Assembly: GCA_023247135.1 (NCBI GenBank)
Contig: JAHFHB010000005.1
Coordinates: 1 to 20,538 of the forward strand
From: Candidatus Omnitrophota bacterium
GTDB lineage: Bacteria; Omnitrophota; Omnitrophia; Omnitrophales; Aquincolibacteriaceae
Direction of reading: 5' to 3'
Length of the DNA: 20,538 nt
Part shown: piece by piece, positions 9,801 to 18,800 of the stretch
Layout of the letters: every line of letters starts with the position of its first letter
Position numbering within the stretch: position 1 is the first letter of the stretch
The notes under the pieces: generated by a model
The model's database searches: none
What the model saw: the letters and a program-made list of their open reading frames with translations, nothing else
Told to the model about the DNA's origin: nothing
Program-made: the position numbers and the translations under genes

Positions 9801-12800
9801 GAAATAAGCCGCGATGTACGTCCCCAGCACAAACTGAATACCGACAGACCCGGCAAAAAGCACGGCCAGGGCCGCCGCGAGAAAGATCGTTTTACCGAGG
9901 ATGCGCGCAAAGGACGCCGTCAGGCCCAGTGAGGGCTTGGGCTGATTGGAGTACCAACTGAAAAGGCGCTTGGCGATGACGTTGTAGGAAAAATACGTCA
10001 GAATCAAGAAGATGGCGAAAGCCGGCATCGTCATGATCTGCGCGATAAAAAGCGCTTTGAACAACGCGGCAAATCCCAGCACCCCCGCCGCCACCGAAAG
10101 AATGTTGGCTACGGTGTGCCCCGGACGGCGCGGAATAAATATTTTCTGCAGGGCCGGGATCAGAAATTTTGCGCCGATCAAGGGTGCCATGACGATCCCG
10201 AACAGCGTATTGGAAATCAAGGGGCGCGCCGACTGCACCAGCCCGGGCACGAGCGTGGCGGGAATACCCACCCAGACCAGCCAGTTATAGAAATTGCGTT
10301 CCGATAAAAAGCCGCGGAAGCGGTCCGATAAATCCTTGCGCCGGTGATAGTCGGGCCCATCGCCGTTCCAGACATTCTTCACCATGCGGTCTTTAAATTC
10401 CTGAAATCCGAGAAATGGCTGGAAACCGCGCATGGCCATCCAGAGGAAAAATACCGGCACGTCGCGTTCCAGGAATTGCAAATCGCCGCGCGCCCAGCCG
10501 GCCGTACGGGCGAGCTGAACCTGATGGCCCGTCGTCGTGTATTCGCCGACCGCCATAAAACCTTCGCCCGGCTTGGGCTTGATCCGGATCGTGCCTTCAA
10601 TTTTCATGCCCATGACAAATGCCGTACAGGCGAACAAACTTTCACCAAAATCGTGGCAGCGAATGCCTGGGAAAAGCGCCTTGTTCGGAAAAATCACCTG
10701 CGCCAGATAATTATTGGGTTTCTTGGCCATCTTGCCCGCGGCGCCCACGCGCATGAGCGACCACATCCACACCAGCGGGAAATGCCGCATCATGTTCTGC
10801 GGCCAGATTTGCAGTTTCGAAAAACCTGTGGCCCAATTCGGATAGTCGATGTAAGGCTGGAACATCGAGTACATCGAGCCGTACAGGTCATCCATGACCC
10901 AGCGCCATTCCATGTTTTGAATCGCGCCGCCTTCGCCTTCTTCGCCCGAATACCAGGGAACCTTATCATCGCTTTGATACCAGCGGTGAATCGAGCGCTG
11001 TTTCACTTCCGGCGTATTCAGCGCGGGATTGATGACGTAGTCGCCCTCGGAACTCAGAATATAGTGGCCGAAGCGCGTGTCCTGTCCCGGCGTCAGTTGC
11101 AGGCGTGTGCCGACCGGGTATTCCTCGCCTTCCGCATTTGTTTCATAACCGGTAATCCGGATCAGATAGCCTTCAGCCGCGACTTCTTTGCTGGAAGTAT
11201 CCACCGTCAGGTCACCGCGGTTTTTGCCGGCGCGTCCGAGATACTGCTTGACCCGCAGATCTCCGCTGCGTTCATCGATTTCAAGCGCGACACTATCCGT
11301 GTCGTGCGTCTTATGCCGGCTCACATCGATAAATTCTTCCACCCGCTGGCCATTGCGCGTCATACGGATGCGTTCCCGCGCGCCTTCGCCAATCAGCCAG
11401 CGGCCATCCGGCGTCTTCTCAAAAAGCAGCGCATCCTCGTTTGTCACCTGTTTCACGCGCAAATACCCTTGAGCATCCACCACAAATTCCGCCGGGGCCA
11501 GCACCAGCGCCCCCTCCGCCAAATCGAGCTCCACGCCGGAACGGCTGCGGATTTTTGATCCCGCCGCCGTCCAAAGCGCCGGGTCATAGGTGATGACTTT
11601 GCCGTCGGATTGGCGGAAAAGCACGCCTTCGGAACTTTTCGAGCCGCGTAAAATTTCCTGCGATTCATAACGCTGTCCCTCGGTTTCCAGAAAGCGGCGC
11701 AGGCGATAGGCCGAAACACGGCCGTGGGCGTCAAACTGCGCGGCGAACGTCTCGCGGAAAGCCGCTTCCTGGGTGCGCTGGATCATTTTGCTTTCGGGAT
11801 CGAGTTCAATGTGATCTTCGACAAAAGTTTCTTTGGGCGCGGCGGGATCAAGCTCAATGGAAGCCATGACCTGGGCCTTGGCCGGATTGAGCGGGTCGCC
11901 GAAACGGTCCTGCGGGTCGCGGCGCACGGCAAAATAACGGGTTTCACCGCTGACCCCGTCATGAATGGTTTCAAACTCCCAGCCGTCTTTTTCGTTCAGG
12001 CGGTAGCCCTTGATGCCGGATTTTTTCTGAGCTTCTTCAAGATAAAGCCGGCTGGGTTCATTCGAGCCGCGCACAATCGCCTGCCCCGCCTGATTGCGCA
12101 TCCAGCCATCACGCGGGACTAAAATCGTAGGGCCCGTGCCCTTGAACCAGCGCACTCCCGGCGGCGGCGCCGTTTCAGGAAGCACCAGCTCGCCCCAGAC
12201 ATTCACCACAACCTGACCCGGTTGAGCCACAAGCACAATCGGCTCAAACTTGCCCGTCGCGGGATTCCAGCGCGTTTCCGGCGTGTCTTGAAGCAGTGCT
12301 CCGCTGGCATCGCGCGTTCTTGAAAGATCCGTCGAAAGCCAGCGCACGTCGTACTCTTTTTGCAATCTCTCCACGTTAGAATCTTTGGCGCGTACAAACC
12401 ATTCCGTTTCGCGGCCGGTTTTGTTTTGATGAAAGAGAAATGGGTTGACGATCGCACCCAAAGAATGCGCCTGGCGCGCTTTCCAGTCGAGAATGCCGCC
12501 ATGGTAAAGCCCCGCATAAAAATACAAATTTCCATCGGGGCGAACTTCGTACGTGCCCGGTTCCAGACTGACAAGGACCCCGCCCGCATGCCGGATTTGA
12601 ACTTTGCGCGGATCGCTCAGGTCATAGCGCCAGCTGCCGTCCGTGCCAAGCGCCGGGTCATAAACCGCCGCGGCGAGTTCCATGGAAATTTGATAATGTC
12701 CGTTCTTGCTTAAAATAAGGCCCTTGGAAGCCCGCACGTAATCTTTACCGCCTTCGGTTTTAGCTTCGCCATTTTGCATGCGGTTGCCGCCAAAAATATA

Positions 12801-15800
12801 GTCGCCGGCAGACGTTTTCCGGACACTCTCAACCGGGCCAAAATCTTCTTCACCCTCGGTCTCGCCGGCTTCATTGCGCAAAACACGAATGAAATGTTTG
12901 GCAGTACTGCCGTCTTCATGCACCACCTCGCGCTCTTCGAAATCCGCCGCCGGCACGACTTCTGCATTCATCGTGGCATGGCCTTCGGCATCCCAGGCCA
13001 GTACCGTGCCGGCCGCGCCCGCTTCCAGAAATCCGCCTTCTTCGCCCCAGTAAATCGCATCCCCGCTTTCCGCGTGCCGGATCCATTGAAGCCGGGTGGA
13101 CCCCTCCGCGGCAATCACGTTACTTACCGGCAGTTTTTCGTTGTGGCCCGCCGGGCTGAAAGCCCAGCCATGTTCCGTGGTGATAAAGCGATCCGTGAAT
13201 TTTTCCAGATTCGCCGCCGGAATGCCGTTGATTTTATCCGTGATGCGCTGCTCTTCCGAAAGCGCGGGCAGAACCATGCCCATACGCACGCGTTCGACTT
13301 CATTCGTGGTCACGCCGCTTGCATTCACCTTGAGCTGTGCCTGATAGGTGCCGTCCGGCTGGAGTTTATAATTTTCAAAACTGATCTGGCTCTTATCCGT
13401 GTCTTTGATCGGTTCAGGCACCAGATCATCCAGCGTGGCCCAAAGCGTGAGTCCGTCCGGGCCGCCATAGCGATACATTTCGCCGCCCGGCGTCATGCGA
13501 AGCTGTTCGACAAGCTGCATATTCCCGTTGGCGTCATAAACCGGTAGATCGGTTTTCTGATCCACCTTGTAAAGATAAACATAGCGGTGCGCCTCTTCGC
13601 GCAGGCGTTCCGGTAAAAATCCGCCGCGGTCATCCGCGCGGCTTGGAAGCCGGCCCCCGGTGCGGCGCGACGTCAGCATTTTCTGGTCATTGATTTCGTA
13701 ATCATCGTTGAGCGCCACTTTCTCGCCCGTATCCGGGTTGTAGAGATCGCCGTCGATGACATAGAACCATTCGGCCGCATTGGTTTCATTGACCAAGACT
13801 TTGACCACACGCGTTTGCGACGCATAGCGTGTCCCGTTGCCAGCCTCGCCCGCGCGTTTGATCCGCAGGCGGTTCTGGCGGTAGCCGTAACGCTTCGCGG
13901 GCTCGTTGTCTTTGCCGTAATCTTCCATGAAGAGTTCGAGAATGCCGCTGTCGATACTGCCGTCAGCGTCGTTGATTTCATAATCGCCGAAGTTCAAAAT
14001 GACCTCATGGCCCTCATGCATAAAATGGGCACGCAGTTGGCCATCGAGAGACCACTCATGGGCCGCGGCGAGACTGCCCGCGCGCAACGCTGGACGCCCG
14101 TTTTCCATTTGGTAATGCGGGGTACCGTTTTCATCAACGCTTTCAATCACGCGCGACACGCTCTTCCACTGCGCCGGACTGCGGGCCTGCGTCATGTCCT
14201 TGCGGCTGGTATACACAAACGGGCTGGTGTAGCCGTGCATGGCATAAAGCATATTCAGCGCTTCCGGGCCCTGCTTGATAATATGTCCTGCCTGGCGCAC
14301 GCTGTTATCGGTCGGCATGTTCTGGTTGAAAAGCGCCAGAGAATCGCCAAACTGACTCTGATGCAGCAACACCATGCGCAGTTCTTCAAGCATGGTCGGT
14401 TCCTCAACCGTCTTTCCGCCGCGCGTCACTTTCCATTTATTGCCATGCCCCATATCGACGTGCAGCAGCGACAGATGCCGCGACCCCGGGTGCGGCTTGA
14501 GACGTTTGCCATCCGCCGTCGGGTACATGTAAGGCTCGCCCGGTTTTGCTTCCACGAACGTCACCGCGCTTTGAAAACCCGAAAGGACGCTTTGCAGGGT
14601 CAGGCGTGCGGCGGCCATGGTCGTCCAGGGTGAAGACGGCGTGTAGTTCGCCGTCAAATGATGCGGCGGAATGCGCTGCATCTGGGTGTAAAGCGGGTGC
14701 GTTTCCATGTCATAAAATGGTTCTTTGCGGATCGCCCCGATCAGCTGAAAGGTTTTAATGACGCCAAGCGCAATCAGCGCGGCAAAAACCGTCTTGGAAA
14801 CAATGGCCGTCAGTGCCAGCGGCGCCCCCCAGGACATGAATACCAGAATGCTGAGCGCCATCACGACCGGCATGGCCAGATCCAGCACGGCGGCTTGAAA
14901 AAAATGCACTTTGGATTTTTCGCGGCTGCGTGCGGTCAGAGTCGCGGCTAAAAGTTTCCAGGCCCCGATACCGGCGGTGATCGCACTTGCGATGAAAAGG
15001 CCCTGCGGCGTGCCCAGCATTAAAAAGTAGGCGGCCGTTCCGAGCGCGGCCAGATCAAGCCAGACCGCTTTTTCCGGCAGGCGCGGCAGAGTTTCGGCCG
15101 GGAACATGAGCGTAAAAATTTCGGTCACAAACGAAATTTGGCCGAACACGATATTCGCGTAGTAGTACATCAGCCCGCCGATCGCGATAAACAAAGCGTA
15201 GGATTGCGGCGCAGACACCGTGGCAATCACGTAGATGAGCGTGAGAGCGACCGAATGCCAGGAAATCGCTAAAAGCGTCAATGCACCGCGAATGGATTCT
15301 TTCAGTTTGTGGACTTCTTTGTGAGTCATGCTCGAACTCGGCGCCACGATCTGCTGAAGCACAAACGAGCGGTACAGGCCGTACCCCGCAAGAACGCCCG
15401 CGATTCCCATGACCGGCAGATTAAACAGAGTCAGCGCAAACGCCATGCCCCCCAGCACGGCCGCATCCAGAATCGGCGGGGCAAAACGCGCCCAAAACGG
15501 CATGTGCTGTTCGATAGGCGGCAAGGGAAAAATGCTGGATTTTGAAATGAGCTGATAACCTTCCGTCGCCGCCAGCGCGGCCAGCTTGGCCAGAGCCGCC
15601 CAAAGCAGCATGGCCGGAATGCCCGTGATGCCTGGAATCAGCGTCGGGACCGGAACCCCAAAGAGAACCAGCAGCACTCCTGTTCCCGCCAGCATGAAAT
15701 CCAGGGCTCCGTGCGCGTAAGTGCCGCCGGCCGCAATGCCTTTGAGAATTTCGCCGGCCTGCTGCCAGTATTTGCCCACCACCACGTTGACCAGCACCAG

Positions 15801-18800
15801 CCAGAAAAGAAAGGCCGCCATCGCATTGAGCGCCGCAAAAAGTCCGAGCGCGTAGGCAAACCAGACCGTTGCGCCGACGAAAAGCAGCAGCGGGATTTTC
15901 GGCAGAACCTTTTTAAACGAGAGTGAACTCACCACTGCAAAAACAGCGTAGAGCGCTGCCAGCACCGAAGGCGTCACGCCAAAAACCGCCAGTCCACCCC
16001 ACCCGCCCAAAAGCAGAAACGGGAGCGCCTGCACCAATTTTGTTTTCAAGGGGCCGGCGTCCAGCTGCTGCTGTTTGGTATCGTACAAATGCGAAAATAA
16101 AACCAGCGCTACCGAAGTCAGGATGAATGACAACTGAATCCAGGACACGCTGAGCGCCAGCGGATAAGCCAGATACACGGCCAGCGCCGCACCCGTCAGC
16201 GCCAGAACGTTCAGCACCGAACGCGTCACGGCGTTGCGGTTGGCCGCAAGGTTCGTGCGCAAAAGCGCGCTGTCCCAAAGTTCCCCGGCGTTCTCAAGTT
16301 TCTGAAAGGCTGCCTTCACCGCGGTGCCAAAAGTCCAGCGTTTCCAGTGGCCGTGCAGGTAAAAGCTTGTGACCAGTGAAATCACCACGCCCAAAGCCAT
16401 GAACGCATACCAGGGCGCCGCAAACAAAATTAAGAACTGGCTTTGCGCTGAAAGCAAATAAAGCACGTACCCCACTACCGCACCTTTGAGGATGATGTTG
16501 AAGAACTGGTGCATGCGCCGTCCGTTGGCCTCAAAACGCGCCACTTTATCCCCCTGCGATTTTGCGCTGCGAACTTCCGGAATCGACAGGCCTAGCAGCC
16601 CAAAGATCGAATTCCCGATCCGGTCCGGTAAGAAATAAGATGCCGCAAAAATGAAGGGGCTTAAGACAGCGGAGAAAGCCAGAGCGGCTGTGGCGCCCGT
16701 GATCGAAAGCGCCTTGCCCGCAAGACTCCAGCGCTGCCAGTTTTTCTGTACACCCAAAAATCCAAACAGATGATTCACGAACTGCGTCGTCAGACGATAG
16801 GCCCGCTCGAACCGCCGCGGCCCAAAAAGTCCAAGGAACAAGAGCGCGGTCCAGGCTGAAAACCACACCGCCGCCGCGTAGGAAAGCAAACGCGCGCCCA
16901 GCGAACTTCCCACCGGCGTCAATTTCAAGGTCTGTTCCTCTTTCAAATCCTTGAGCGAAACGCGTCCCAGTTCCGGGTTCCCCGGCTTGCCTGAAAATTC
17001 AACGATGGAGAAGTCAGCCCGCACCTCCCAATGCGAATCGCTGGCCAGCGGCAGATTGCTGGCGGCAATGCGCATGGCCATGCGCTCAAAGACGTCCTGC
17101 GTCAGCGTATTGGGCGCCACCCACGCGCCTGCCTGTTTGAGAACATCCAGAGGATTGAAAGGCTCGACCTGAATCGCGGCATCTTCGGTAAACGGCAAAA
17201 GCACCTGCTGTTCATTTTCAAGATTCGCCACGTTGACGCCTGATTTGCGCAGAACGGCCAGCACAAACTCGCGCGAAAGATCATTGCGCAGGGCCATTTT
17301 ACGTTCGATCGTTTCTTTAATGGCCTCATAGCTGGATTGATCGAGCGCATCCTTGACGTAGCCGACGCGCCCCTTGCCCGTCTCCGGGGCAATCTCCCCC
17401 GTCATTTCATCCTTACGGATTTTGCGGTAGGCCGCGTTCGTGCCGATCAGATCCGTGATCGAATCATTCTGTCCCAGCTCCTGGCGGTACGCGCGTTTTT
17501 GCGCATTCAGGCTGAAAAGCACGAAAATTTCAAACTGGGAGAGCTTGTGCGGACGCAGAACGTTTTTATGGAACTTAAATAAAAAGTTAAGATCGGTGGT
17601 GTACGCGCCATTGAACGCCGGATTGATTTCACGGGCGCCATCCAGGACAATCCCGCGCGCGGCCAGTAGTTTCTGCAATTTGAACGTCTGCCTCTGTTTC
17701 GTCGTCAGTGAGCCGTTTTCAAAAAGTGCCTCGAGGGCACCCGACTCCCGAATCAGCGCCTCCAGATCGGCCTTGTCCAGCACAAGGCCCTTGGCACCCA
17801 GGACCGCCTCGAGATTGGCCACGGCCTGGGCCAGAACATCGCGCTGAATCTGCTTGTCCAGATCCGGCTGGGAGACGCGCTCGACGAACGGCAGGTAGCT
17901 AAGCAAAATGGCCGGGTGCGTGCGTTTCTGCTGGAGGATATAGATCATTTTCAGCACGCCGAATTTCGAATCCTGCAGGGTTTTTTCCGCATCCACGCCC
18001 GACTGCATGAACTCCTGCTCAAACGTTTGAATGATTTTCTTATGAATACGCGTGAAACTGAAAAGATAGGTGTCGCGGAACGTCATGTCCGCCAGCTGTT
18101 CCTGCATGACCGGCGAAACGATGCCGCGATCGGCCAAAAACTTTTGGAAATCGGAAAGCAGCTGCGTGAAGGCCGTCTGAAGCCCGGCACGGGCGGCCGC
18201 ATCTTCCGTGTCGTAAAATTTTTCGCGGTTCTCGACAAAACGTTCCAGGAACGACTTCCCGTTTGCCGGAGCAAAACTCACCAGAAATTGTAGCAGAGCC
18301 TGCTGGCGCAGCTGCTCATGCTCGCGGCCGCTTAACTCACGGCCCAATTCGCGAATGCGGCTCTCTTGGACCTCGCTGAATTGCGCATCAAATGCCGTTT
18401 TCAGCGCTCCGGATAAAGGCGGTGCGCGGTTGGCCTGAGGCACGCGTTCCAGCAGGCGCTGGGCCAGCGTGTCGCGCAGTGCCGTGCGTGCGGAATCCGC
18501 CTGCATGGCCAGAAAGTCATCCAGATGCTCGCGCCACGCGGGGCCGGCAAAAGCCTGAAACCAGGCTTCGAGCGATTTGTACGAACCCGGTCCGCCGATC
18601 CGGGCTCCTTTGAGCGCTTCACGGTAGTTTTCAAGGTATTCCGCCGCGGAATTAAAATCTTTCAAATGTCCGGCGGCCTGATTGAGCTTCGCCTGAAGAT
18701 GTTCCGGCCACACGGGATAAATATTTTCACGGCCGTCGAACGAAAGATCATCGTAGGTGCGGATAAAATTGGTGTTCAAGACGCGCATCACATGAAAGAG

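Noticed and set aside
10344..11558. Long plus-strand open frame (404 codons), with others of 250-272 codons at 13815-14633, 12774-13547, 6438-7220 and 1818-2570
   Set aside because: All lie antisense to the continuous minus-strand genes, give low-complexity His/Arg-rich translations without recognisable motifs, and are expected from the codon bias of a GC-rich giant gene.
13940..13985. Possible calcium-binding loop (NDADGSIDSG) or transferase DxD in the beta-rich insertion
   Set aside because: Spacing does not fit a canonical EF-hand, and the DxD role cannot be separated from several other Asp-Gly turns nearby.
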